The notes: a model not told the origin generated them from the letters alone. Positions 1-7,297 are shown, counted from the first letter of the stretch. The stretch is DNA of 14,168 nucleotides from an uncultured Eggerthellaceae bacterium (GCA_910585565.1 CAJUFC010000161.1:1-14168), one strand, 5' to 3'. A program made the numbers and translations.

Positions 1-1
1 C

Positions 2-409
2 GATAACGGCGACTTCGTGGCTCTGGCAGGCGACTTGGGGGCTGGCAAGACGCTTTTTGCGCAAGGGGTGGGAGCGGGGCTTGGCGTGACCGAGTCCATG
101 ACGAGCCCGACCTTCAACATCGTGTTCGAGTATTCGAGCGGGCGCATCCCGCTGTACCATTTCGACCTGTACCGGCTCGAAGACCCGTTCGAGCTGGAAG
201 ACATCGACTTCTATTCGCTAGCGGATGCGGCAACGCCAGGGGCGACTCTCGTCGAGTGGGCTCATGCCTTTCCCGACGAGCTGCCTGACGACCGCTTGGA
301 GGTGTCGATCGCTGCCGTCTCGGGCAAAGACGATGAGCGCGAGCTTATGGCGAGCGCCACCGGGCCGCGTTCGGCTCAGACCCTCGCCGCATGGCGCGCC
401 CAGCTCTGA
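2..409 (+). CDS. tsaE: TsaE, tRNA t6A37 synthesis ATPase (5' end missing)
   Basis: Partial: the frame is open from base 2 and the true start lies outside the window. The visible part opens with DNGDFVALAGDLGAGKT, which holds the Walker A P-loop GDLGAGKT typical of TsaE, followed by the family-like stretch MTSPTFNIVFEY and HFDLYRL (TsaE proteins carry SPTF and H-x-D-L-Y-R). TsaE is the small ATPase that works with TsaB and TsaD to regenerate the threonylcarbamoyl-transfer complex acting on A37 of ANN-decoding tRNAs in the cytoplasm. About 136 codons are visible; family members are about 150 residues, so only a short N-terminus is missing. A GTG at 17 is in frame but would cut into the strand before the P-loop, so it is not the start. 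The stop at 407-409 lies 16 bases before the preferred start of the TsaB-RimI-TsaD gene, implying one operon. Confidence 0.93.
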   Translation, partial: DNGDFVALAGDLGAGKTLFAQGVGAGLGVTESMTSPTFNIVFEYSSGRIPLYHFDLYRLEDPFELEDIDFYSLADAATPGATLVEWAHAFPDELPDDRLEVSIAAVSGKDDERELMASATGPRSAQTLAAWRAQL

Positions 410-425
410 CATGAGGCAGCCTGGC

Positions 426-2957
426 ATGCATACCGCTGTCCTCGCGTTCGACACGTCTAACGAAGTCATCGCCATCGGCGTAGGGCGGCTTGACGGCGCG
501 CGCCACGCCATCGAGCTTATCGCCCATGAGGAGGTCGCGGCGCATCGCGCGTCCAACACGCAGCTTGTGCCGCGCATCGATGCGCTCTTCGAGCGAGTGG
601 GGCTTACGGCTCAAGACATTGCGTGCGTGGCGGTCGGGCGCGGGCCGGGCTCGTTCACGGGCGTGCGCATCGCGATGGCGACTGCGAAGGGCATCGCGTC
701 TGCGCTCGGTGTGGCGCTCGTGGGCCTTTCGACCCAAAATGCGATTGCGCGGGCTGTGTGGGCCAGCGGGCGGCGGGGAAGCCTGTTGGTGGCGAGCGAC
801 GCCATGCGCAAGGAGATATACCCGGCGCGCTTTGTGCTGGATGATGCGGGCGTCGTGCGGCTTACGCCTGAGCGCGTGGTGCGGGCAGACGAGTTCGCAG
901 CGGAGGCTGCCGCGGCGGCTGGAGCTGAGGGGGCTGTGGCTGTGGCGACGCGTGCTGCGGCGGATGCTGTGCCCCGTGCGGAGATGGTCGCGGGCGATGC
1001 CTTGGGCAAATATGCGGACATGCTCGCCTGTGCGGGCGAGGTCGTGCCCGAGGAGCTGTGGACGCCGACGGGCGCGGGGCTCTTGCTCGAGCTAGAGGCA
1101 TTGTGGCGTGCGGGAAAGGCGAGTCCGACGGATGCCCGCCGCCATGATCCGGTCGCGGTGCTTCCCATCTACACGCGTCTGTCTGACGCGGAGGAGAACG
1201 AGCGCACGCGCTTGGCGGATGCGTCGGCGCGGAACCTGCGCACCGGCGTGCAGGGTGCGTGCGGTGCGAGCGAGATCGACATCAGGCCGTTCGACGCTGC
1301 CTATGCGGCTTCGGCTGCCGTGATCGAGGACAGCGTCATGGGGGAGGATGCGTGGAGCGCTGCCTCGATTGCCGACGAGCTGCCGCGGCGCGACCGCACG
1401 TGGTGGATGGCCGTGCGCGACGGCGAGCTGGTGGGGTATGCCGGCGGCATGCTGGTCGATGGCGACATGCAGCTGCTCAAGATAGCGGTCGTTCCCGAGG
1501 AGCGCCGGCGTGGCGTTGCGCGTGCGCTTTTGGCCCGCGTGGCTGAGGATGCGGAGAACCTCGCCGCGACGAGCATGTCGCTTGAGGTGCGCGCGTCCAA
1601 CGAGGGTGCACGCGCGTTCTACGAAGGCGCAGGCTTTGTCTGCGAGGGCATGCGTCCGCGCTATTACACCGGCGGCGAGGATGCGGCCATCATGCACGCG
1701 GCGCTGCCGCTGCGGCTGGGGCGTGCGGATGATGTGGCGGGTGCGGGGCAGACGGCATGCGGGACGGCGGAGGCCGTCTGCGGAGGCGTCGGCTCTGCGA
1801 GCGAGCCGTGCCTGGGCGTCGGCCCTGCGCTCGCGCATCCGCTCATTTTGGCTATCGAGTCCTCGTGCGACGAGACCGCGGCGGCCGTCGTTGACGGAGA
1901 GGGCCGTATCCTCTCTGACATCGTTGCCTCGCAGATAGACTTCCATGCGCGCTTTGGCGGGGTCGTCCCCGAGATCGCAAGCCGCAAGCACGTCGAGGCC
2001 ATCGTAGGCACGACGAGCGCGGCGCTCGAGGATGCTGCCGCCGCGCTCGGGGTGCCGTCATTCGGCTGGCGTGACCTGGACGCGGTTGCGGTGACGTATG
2101 CGCCCGGGCTGGTGGGGGCGCTCGTGGTGGGGGTGGCGTTTGCGAAGGGCGCTGCCTGGGCGGTGGGATGCCCGCTCATCGCCGTGAATCACCTCGAAGG
2201 CCACCTGTATGCCAACAAGCTGGCCGGCAGGGGTGCTGGCGCACCAGCAGCTGCAGGCGCGTCAGCGGTTGCAGGCATGCCGACGGACAGTGGCGCGCCG
2301 GCGGGTGACGACGCGCCGTTCGGACCGCCAGCCGTCGTCTCGCTGGTGTCGGGCGGCAACACGATGCTCGTCCACATGCGCGACTGGCAAGACTACGAGA
2401 TCTTGGGCTCGACCATCGATGATGCGGTCGGCGAGGCCTTCGACAAGGTGGCCAAGGCGCTGGGGCTGCCGTATCCGGGCGGCCCGCACATCTCGCGCCT
2501 GGCCGCTGCGGGAGACCCCGCTGCCATCGACTTCCCGCGAGCGCTCATGCATTCGGGCGACTACCGCTTCTCGCTGTCTGGCCTGAAGACGGCGGTGGCG
2601 ACCTACATCGACAAGCAGCGCGCGGCGGGCGAAGGGCTCGCGGTCGCTGACATATGCGCGAGCTTCCAGCAGGCCGTCATCGACGTGCAGGTATCGAAAG
2701 CCGCCCGCGCGCTCAAGGAGACCGGGGCGCCGACGTTCTGCCTGGGCGGTGGCGTGGCGGCGAATCCCGAACTGAGGCGCGCCTACGAGGCGATGTGCGC
2801 CAAGCGCGGCGTGCGCGTCGTGATGCCCCCGCTGTCTGCTTGTGGCGACAACGCAGCCATGATCGCGCTGGTGGCGCTTGACCGCTACCGAGGCGGCTGC
2901 TTTGCCGCGCTCGACCTGGACGCCCAGGCGCATGCCGACCTCGCTGAGCCTTATTGA
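426..2957 (+). CDS. tsaD: Fused TsaB-RimI-TsaD protein (t6A37 threonylcarbamoyltransferase with N-acetyltransferase)
   Basis: One uninterrupted frame of 843 codons carries three proteins that are usually separate. Residues 1-270 are TsaB, with AFDTS near the start and GRGPGSFTG at 71-79. Residues about 281-428 are a RimI-type GNAT acetyltransferase: acetyl-CoA loop RRRGVA at 360-365, then a YEGAGF and RYY...EDA ending typical of RimI. Residues about 472-843 are TsaD: IESSCDET, metal-site HLEGH at 589-593, SGGNT, and CGDNAA with metal ligand D808. TsaB and TsaD form the t6A transferase; RimI acetylates ribosomal protein S18 N-termini. A Gly/Ala-rich linker (430-471) joins RimI to TsaD, and an Ala-rich insertion (about 599-632) interrupts TsaD. 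The ATG at 426 is preferred over 411 because GAGG lies at 413-416 with 9-base spacing. Functions of each part are confident; that the product stays uncleaved is assumed. Confidence 0.93.
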   Translation: MHTAVLAFDTSNEVIAIGVGRLDGARHAIELIAHEEVAAHRASNTQLVPRIDALFERVGLTAQDIACVAVGRGPGSFTGVRIAMATAKGIASALGVALVGLSTQNAIARAVWASGRRGSLLVASDAMRKEIYPARFVLDDAGVVRLTPERVVRADEFAAEAAAAAGAEGAVAVATRAAADAVPRAEMVAGDALGKYADMLACAGEVVPEELWTPTGAGLLLELEALWRAGKASPTDARRHDPVAVLPIYTRLSDAEENERTRLADASARNLRTGVQGACGASEIDIRPFDAAYAASAAVIEDSVMGEDAWSAASIADELPRRDRTWWMAVRDGELVGYAGGMLVDGDMQLLKIAVVPEERRRGVARALLARVAEDAENLAATSMSLEVRASNEGARAFYEGAGFVCEGMRPRYYTGGEDAAIMHAALPLRLGRADDVAGAGQTACGTAEAVCGGVGSASEPCLGVGPALAHPLILAIESSCDETAAAVVDGEGRILSDIVASQIDFHARFGGVVPEIASRKHVEAIVGTTSAALEDAAAALGVPSFGWRDLDAVAVTYAPGLVGALVVGVAFAKGAAWAVGCPLIAVNHLEGHLYANKLAGRGAGAPAAAGASAVAGMPTDSGAPAGDDAPFGPPAVVSLVSGGNTMLVHMRDWQDYEILGSTIDDAVGEAFDKVAKALGLPYPGGPHISRLAAAGDPAAIDFPRALMHSGDYRFSLSGLKTAVATYIDKQRAAGEGLAVADICASFQQAVIDVQVSKAARALKETGAPTFCLGGGVAANPELRRAYEAMCAKRGVRVVMPPLSACGDNAAMIALVALDRYRGGCFAALDLDAQAHADLAEPY

Positions 2958-3015
2958 TGCGCATCCCAGCGGGTCTCTTCGCGCCGTTGTGAGGGTGCCG
3001 CGCGCATTCGAGGGG

Positions 3016-3021
3016 TATAAT
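3016..3021 (+). promoter_or_regulatory. -10 element of menG, predicting a leaderless transcript
   Basis: A perfect TATAAT lies seven bases before the menG ATG, so transcription should begin at or within one or two bases of the start codon. No Shine-Dalgarno sequence lies between them. No good -35 is present at 16-18 bases; TTGTGA at 2987-2992 is too far (23 bases). Confidence 0.7.
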
Positions 3022-3028
3022 TCCAGCC

Positions 3029-3790
3029 ATGTCAGAACACCACGGCATCAGCATCGACACCGCGACCGGCGCAGCGGCTCCCTCAGAGCTGTCGTCTGAG
3101 CGCGTGCGCGACATCTTCTCCCGCATCGCGCGCAGGTACGAGCGCTTCAATGCCGTATCGAGCTTCGGGGCATATCGGGGCTGGCTCGACACGATGGTGT
3201 CGGTGGCCGACATCGAGCATGCGCATGACGTGCTTGACATAGCGGGAGGCACCGGGGACGTCACGTTCGCGGTCGCGCGCGCCAAGCGCCCTGCGCACAT
3301 CCAGTGCACCGACCTCGTGCCCGAGATGCTTGAGGTGGCGCGTGCGCACCAGCAGGCAGGGGCAGCCTGCGGCGTTGCGATCGACTTCGACGTCGTGGAC
3401 GCCCAAAGCATTCCCTATGCAGACGCATCCTACGACGTCATCACCATGGCTTACGGGCTGCGCAACATGCCCGAGCGCGAGCGTGCTCTCGATGAGATGC
3501 TGCGCGTGCTCAAGCCTGGCGGCCAGCTGGTGTGCCTTGACTTCTCGACGCCGCCGAATGCGGTATGGCGCGCGCTCTATCGCTTCTACCTGCGCTACAT
3601 GATTCCTTTCTGGGGACGCCTCATCACGGGTGACGCGAGCGGGTTTGTCTATCTCGCCAAGTCGATCAAGGCGTTTCCGGACCAGGCCGGCGTTGCTCGT
3701 CTGATGGGCGAGGCTGGGTTCGAGGACGTGCGGTGGACCAACTGCACGGGAGGCATTGCCTGCGTTCATACGGCGAGGAAGCCTGCATGA
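3029..3790 (+). CDS. menG: Demethylmenaquinone methyltransferase (MenG/UbiE)
   Basis: A 253-residue SAM-dependent methyltransferase that adds the ring C-methyl group in the last step of menaquinone synthesis. Family features in order: FSRIARRYERFNAVSSFG (30-47), the N-terminal UbiE signature; SAM motif I DIAGGTGD (70-77); D95 after the second strand, a likely ribose-binding acid; NMPERERALDEMLRVLKPGG (146-165), the UbiE second signature; and YLAKSIKAFPDQ (208-219). Length matches the family. The start at 3029 is set by a TATAAT 7 bases upstream, which leaves no room for another start and suggests leaderless translation. In an anaerobe without ubiquinone the menaquinone role is more likely than UbiE. 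Its stop overlaps the next ATG (ATGA at 3787-3790), so the two genes are probably coupled. Confidence 0.93.
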   Translation: MSEHHGISIDTATGAAAPSELSSERVRDIFSRIARRYERFNAVSSFGAYRGWLDTMVSVADIEHAHDVLDIAGGTGDVTFAVARAKRPAHIQCTDLVPEMLEVARAHQQAGAACGVAIDFDVVDAQSIPYADASYDVITMAYGLRNMPERERALDEMLRVLKPGGQLVCLDFSTPPNAVWRALYRFYLRYMIPFWGRLITGDASGFVYLAKSIKAFPDQAGVARLMGEAGFEDVRWTNCTGGIACVHTARKPA

Positions 3791-5088
3791 ACAAAGAGCG
3801 GCTCTTTTCGCCGATGTTCGTCGTCATCGTCGCATGCACGCTGTGCTGCTTTCTCGTCGGACAGGGCGCGAACGCAGGCACGACCGTCTATCTCGAGCGC
3901 ATCGGGAGCTCAGCGGAGCTTGCCGGCATGGGCGCTCTCATCTTCTCGCTGGCTGCTGCCGTCTCGCGCATCGTGAGCGGGCCTCTGGCTGATGCGCACG
4001 GGCGGCGCATGGTCATGGTCATGGGAGCTATCGTCATGCTCGTCGGCACGGTGGGGCCGCTTCTTGGCAACTCAGATGCGCTGTTCATCGTCTGGCGCAT
4101 TCTGCAGGGGTTCGGGTTCGCGGCCGGCACCACGGCATCAGCGACGGCAGCGGCCGACGTGCTGCCGCTGTCGCGCCTCGGCGAGGGCATCGGCTACTCT
4201 GGGCTGGGCCAGGCCATAGCGATGTCGATCGGGCCGGCTTTGGCCATTTTTCTCATATCGACGGATGTGCCGGAGAACTTCTACTTCGGCCTTGCGGGCT
4301 GCTCGGCGCTGGCGCTCGTGTTCGCGCTTCTGTGCACCTATGAGAAGAATCCTCAGCACCTGCCGCCGACGGCGGAGTTCCGCATGCGCTGGGAGCGCGG
4401 GGATGTCACGTACGGCTCGCCCGACGCGCCCAACGCGACGCAGGCAGCATCGGACGGGGGCGGGAAGGCAGCGTCCGCCACGGCGGAAGGGCGCGCGCCA
4501 GGCGGCCTCATCGATGGCATCTTCGAGCCGACGGCGCTGCCTGGCACCATCCCGCTCATGCTCATCGCCACCTCGTTTGGCTTCGGCATCTTCTTCATGG
4601 GCGTCTACGGCAACGCGCTCGGCGTCGGCAACGCGGGCGTCTTCTATACGCTGTCGGCTGCTTCCATGATCGTCATCCGTCTTACGTCAGGACGCTTCAT
4701 GGACAAGGTGCGTCCGATCGTCATCATGGGCGCGGCGGTCGTTGCCGGACTTGTGTGCTACGGGATGCTCCTTGCCTGCTCGCAGATGGCGCCGGGTGGC
4801 GTCTGCGAGGCTCTGTTCTACGCATCCGGCATCTTCTACGGCATCAGCCTGGGCATCGCTATGCCCATCAACCAGACGATCGCGGTGCGCCTGAGCCCGC
4901 CTGAGCGCTGGGGCGCGGCAAACGGGCTGTATCTCTTGGGGGCTGATGTCTCCATCGGCATCGCCTCGTTCGCATGGGGGCTCACGATCTCTGCGATGGG
5001 CTATGCCGCCACCATCGTCATCGTCATGGCGCTCATCGCCGCATCGTTCGTTGCCGCTGTCCTCTGCTATCCGAAAGAAGAGGTTTAG
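3787..5088 (+). CDS. Major facilitator superfamily transporter
   Basis: A 433-residue polytopic inner-membrane protein with about 12 hydrophobic segments in two halves. MFS motif A is clear between TM2 and TM3: GPLADAHGRR (65-74). A long hydrophilic, Ala/Gly-rich cytoplasmic loop (about 186-250) separates the halves. The ATG at 3787 is chosen because GAGGAA at 3775-3780 precedes it at good spacing and it overlaps the menG stop as ATGA; an in-frame upstream ATG at 3733 lies inside menG and lacks support. Substrate cannot be told from sequence: drug efflux or a small metabolite are both possible. Coupling to menG may reflect only shared expression. Its end abuts a promoter-like TACAAT for the next gene. 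Confidence 0.9.
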   Translation: MNKERLFSPMFVVIVACTLCCFLVGQGANAGTTVYLERIGSSAELAGMGALIFSLAAAVSRIVSGPLADAHGRRMVMVMGAIVMLVGTVGPLLGNSDALFIVWRILQGFGFAAGTTASATAAADVLPLSRLGEGIGYSGLGQAIAMSIGPALAIFLISTDVPENFYFGLAGCSALALVFALLCTYEKNPQHLPPTAEFRMRWERGDVTYGSPDAPNATQAASDGGGKAASATAEGRAPGGLIDGIFEPTALPGTIPLMLIATSFGFGIFFMGVYGNALGVGNAGVFYTLSAASMIVIRLTSGRFMDKVRPIVIMGAAVVAGLVCYGMLLACSQMAPGGVCEALFYASGIFYGISLGIAMPINQTIAVRLSPPERWGAANGLYLLGADVSIGIASFAWGLTISAMGYAATIVIVMALIAASFVAAVLCYPKEEV

Positions 5089-5090
5089 GA

Positions 5091-5096
5091 TACAAT
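5091..5096 (+). promoter_or_regulatory. Possible -10 element of the amidohydrolase-like gene
   Basis: TACAAT (five of six to consensus) lies just past the MFS stop codon. Transcription would start near 5103, giving a leader of about 57 bases that contains two tiny reading frames. No convincing -35 was found. Confidence 0.4.
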
Positions 5097-5116
5097 CGGG
5101 GCTTACGAAAATTCCG

Positions 5117-5163
5117 ATGACGACAGCGGACAAGGCAGCATGACGGTAAGGCGGCCTGGATGA
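5117..5163 (+). other. Two overlapping mini reading frames leading into the amidohydrolase-like gene
   Basis: An 8-codon frame (5117-5143, MTTADKAA) ends in an ATGA that starts a second 7-codon frame (5140-5163, MTVRRPG). That frame ends in another ATGA whose ATG (5160) is the start of the large gene. Each step is a stop-start overlap, the arrangement of translational coupling. There is no clear ribosome site for the first frame; AAGG at 5148-5151 serves the main start. Translation of either peptide is not proven. Confidence 0.3.
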
Positions 5164-6518
5164 TACTCAGTGCGAAATACATATTTCCTGTGACGAGCGA
5201 GCCTTTGCGCGATGGCGCCATCTTGGTGAAGGGCGACAAGATAGCCGACATCGGAGAGCTGGAGGCTCTTCGGCTGCGCTATCCCGACGAAGAGGTGACC
5301 GACTTCGGCCTGGCGGCGCTCATGCCCGGCTTCGTCGATCTGCACACGCGGCTCGAAAAGTCGGTGCTGCGTGGCATCGTGGCCGACCAGCCCTACGCGC
5401 AGTGGATACTCTCCATCATCGAGCGCTCGACGCACCTCGAGGCGTCCGACTGGTACGACTCGGCCATCCTGGGCGGCCTAGATGCGCTGTCATCTGGCAT
5501 CACCACCGTGTCCGACATCACGTCGACCGGCGCTTCGCTCGAGGCCGTGGAGTCGCTGGGCATGCGTGGCGTCATCTACCGCGAGGTGGGCGCCATGGAC
5601 AAGATGCGCATCCCGCACGCCATGCACGCGGCTGCGGTGGACATCGACAAGTGGCGTGCGTCTGTCGACCCGACGCGCGTGAGCGTGGGCGTGGCCCCGG
5701 CCTCCATCTATGCCAACCATCCGGAGGTCTTCCGCTTGACGTCTCAGCTTGCCATCAAAGAGGAGCTGCCGGTCGCCATCCGCCTCGCTGGCTCGCGCGA
5801 AGAGTACAACTTCGTCATGTACGGCTCGTCCATGTTCGCTGTCGACAACATGGACGAGGAGGCGCGCGGCTATGTCGAGATACCGCCGTGGCTGCCCTTC
5901 GGGGTGACGCCGGTGCGCTACGCGCTCAACTGGGGCGCCTTCGATGCGCCCAGCGTGCTGGTCGTCTATGCGGTCCACGTGACGGACGAAGACATCAACA
6001 AGCTGCGCGAGCATGACGCTGCCATCTGCACATGCCCGCGTGCCAACGCCATGCTCGGCATGGGCATGGCCCCGCTGCCCGAGTACCTCAAGGGTGGCTT
6101 TCGCATGGGCCTGGGCACCGACTCTCCTGCCGCCACCGACTCGACCGACATGTTCTCCGAGATGCGCGTCGGGCTGCTCATGAACCGAGCGCGCGGCACG
6201 CGCAAGTTCCTGGATTCCAAGACGATGCTCGAGCTGGCCACCATCGGGGGCGCACGCGCGCTCAAGATGGATGACCGCATCGGCTCGCTGGAAGTTGGCA
6301 AGCTCGCGGACATCGTGGCCGTGGACCTGTCCAGCTCGAACCAGTCGATCGAGCTCAACCCCATCGCGGCAGTCGTCAACACCTGCTTTACCTCGGATGT
6401 CTTGATGACGATGGTGGGCGGCAAGGTGCTCTACGAGAAGAGCCGCTGGCATGTTGGCGTGGAAGTCGCCAAGAATATCGCGCGGGTCATCGAGATTCGC
6501 GCGAAGTTGAAAGCCTAA
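5160..6518 (+). CDS. Amidohydrolase-fold protein with degenerate metal site (predicted pseudoenzyme)
   Basis: A 452-residue protein aligning end to end with the ATZ/TRZ/MTA-SAH deaminase group of amidohydrolases: N-terminal beta-sandwich strand (MILSAKYIFPV), PGFVDLHT after it, the TTVSD region, CPRANAMLGMGMAPL, LGTDSPAATDS, and C-terminal GSLEVGKLADIVAVD. Most active-site residues are changed. The HxH pair reads H62-T-R64; the HxxE segment reads R208-L-A-G211; the catalytic His before A-V-H is Y270. Only H62, H273 and D321 of the usual polar set remain. A normal mononuclear zinc or iron site therefore looks impossible, although the fold signatures and frame are intact. It could be a binding or regulatory protein, or use another chemistry. 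Start chosen from AAGG at 5148-5151. It lies immediately upstream of the Tat-locus genes on the same strand. Confidence 0.85.
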   Translation: MILSAKYIFPVTSEPLRDGAILVKGDKIADIGELEALRLRYPDEEVTDFGLAALMPGFVDLHTRLEKSVLRGIVADQPYAQWILSIIERSTHLEASDWYDSAILGGLDALSSGITTVSDITSTGASLEAVESLGMRGVIYREVGAMDKMRIPHAMHAAAVDIDKWRASVDPTRVSVGVAPASIYANHPEVFRLTSQLAIKEELPVAIRLAGSREEYNFVMYGSSMFAVDNMDEEARGYVEIPPWLPFGVTPVRYALNWGAFDAPSVLVVYAVHVTDEDINKLREHDAAICTCPRANAMLGMGMAPLPEYLKGGFRMGLGTDSPAATDSTDMFSEMRVGLLMNRARGTRKFLDSKTMLELATIGGARALKMDDRIGSLEVGKLADIVAVDLSSSNQSIELNPIAAVVNTCFTSDVLMTMVGGKVLYEKSRWHVGVEVAKNIARVIEIRAKLKA

Positions 6519-6523
6519 GAGTA

Positions 6524-6529
6524 TAGAAT
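6524..6529 (+). promoter_or_regulatory. -10 element upstream of the small membrane protein and Tat genes
   Basis: TAGAAT within GTATAGAATAG, 11 bases before the ATG at 6541. The predicted 5' leader is only about 4-5 bases and no Shine-Dalgarno sequence precedes the ATG, so initiation would be leaderless or nearly so. TTGAAA at 6507-6512 is too close (11 bases) to be the matching -35. Confidence 0.5.
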
Positions 6530-6540
6530 AGTCAGTCGTT

Positions 6541-6759
6541 ATGGCACAGACGAACAAAGACGCAAACAAGCAGCGGCGCACGCTCTCTCGTGACGAGAAG
6601 GCTGCGCGCGTGAAGGCCGCTCAAGAGCGTGCTGCGCGGGAAAAGGCCGCTCAAGAGCGTCGTGCGCGCTTCAAGAAGGCCTTCACGATCGTTGTCTGCG
6701 TCATCCTCGCACTGGCGCTGTGCATCCCGGCTGTCGCGCTGTCGTTCATCGGGTCGTAA
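6541..6759 (+). CDS. Small tail-anchored membrane protein of unknown function
   Basis: A 72-residue protein not recognised as a named family. Residues 1-47 are strongly basic and charged (Lys, Arg, Glu, Gln, Ala), predicted helical or coiled coil; residues about 48-68 (FTIVVCVILALALCIPAVALS) form a single hydrophobic segment near the C-terminus. This predicts a tail-anchored protein with its N-terminus in the cytoplasm. The charged part contains a duplicated ten-residue unit (AARVKAAQER, AAREKAAQER) followed by a partial third. It lies 15 bases before the tatA-like gene, directly behind a promoter, so it is the first gene of the Tat transcription unit. A role in Tat assembly is possible by position only; nothing in the sequence shows a function. 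Confidence 0.72.
   Translation: MAQTNKDANKQRRTLSRDEKAARVKAAQERAAREKAAQERRARFKKAFTIVVCVILALALCIPAVALSFIGS
6601..6660 (+). repeat. 30-bp tandem duplication inside the small membrane protein gene
   Basis: Bases 6601-6630 and 6631-6660 match at 27 of 30 positions, including an identical 18-base stretch (AAGGCCGCTCAAGAGCGT). The duplication keeps frame and repeats ten codons. Confidence 0.85.
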
Positions 6760-6774
6760 GGGCAAGGGATCGAC

Positions 6775-7290
6775 ATGTTCGGCATTGGCGGATTCGAGCT
6801 ATTCCTCATACTCATCTTTGGTTTCTTGATCTTTGGGCCCGACAAGCTGCCGGCCATCGCGAAGACCGTTGGCAAGGCCATAGCCAAGTTTCGTGGTGCC
6901 CAAGAGGAGATGTCAGAGCAGCTGAAGAGCGCGACTTTCATCGACAAGGACTCTGACGAGCCGTTCAAAAATCCGCTCGACATCATGGAGTCAGCGATGT
7001 CTGAGGCGAAGTCCAAGGCGAGCGACGCCCGCAAGCAGGCCGATGCGGTCACCGAGAAGGTGGCGTCTGCGTCGGATGCGGCGGCGGTCAGCGTGCAAGA
7101 GCGAGCCGAGAGCTTCGCCGAGCGCAAGGCTCGCTATGACCGCGAGCGCGAGAAGCGGCGCGCTGAGGCAGCCGACGAAGCCAAGGCGGCGGCCGCGAAG
7201 GCGGACGCCGAGCGTGAGGAGCGCGTCTCCGCGCGCGAGAACCCAACGGTTGACGTGCCTGCCAAGACGATCATCGAAGAGGAGGGCTGA
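6775..7290 (+). CDS. tatA: Twin-arginine translocase TatA/TatB-family subunit
   Basis: A 171-residue protein with the Tat A/B layout: short N-terminal transmembrane helix (about 4-20), the hinge FGPDKLP (20-26), an amphipathic helix (to about 40), then a long, highly charged, Ala/Glu/Lys/Arg-rich helical tail (about 60-165). Tat exports folded, often cofactor-loaded proteins using the proton motive force. The hinge FGPxKLP occurs in Gram-positive TatA, while a glutamate at position 8 and the length resemble TatB, so it may serve both roles. It is the only A/B subunit visible here. Start at 6775 is supported by AAGGG at 6764-6768. TatC follows 7 bases after the stop. Confidence 0.88.
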   Translation: MFGIGGFELFLILIFGFLIFGPDKLPAIAKTVGKAIAKFRGAQEEMSEQLKSATFIDKDSDEPFKNPLDIMESAMSEAKSKASDARKQADAVTEKVASASDAAAVSVQERAESFAERKARYDREREKRRAEAADEAKAAAAKADAEREERVSARENPTVDVPAKTIIEEEG

Positions 7291-7297
7291 TCAAGCG

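Noticed and set aside
2987..3021. TTGTGA as a -35 for menG
   Set aside because: The spacer to TATAAT is 23 bases, too long for a normal promoter.
6507..6529. TTGAAA plus TAGAAT as a complete promoter
   Set aside because: The 11-base spacer is too short; only the -10 was kept.
5490..6581. A 363-codon minus-strand frame opposite the amidohydrolase-like gene
   Set aside because: No ribosome site or recognisable domain; the plus-strand gene has family signatures throughout.
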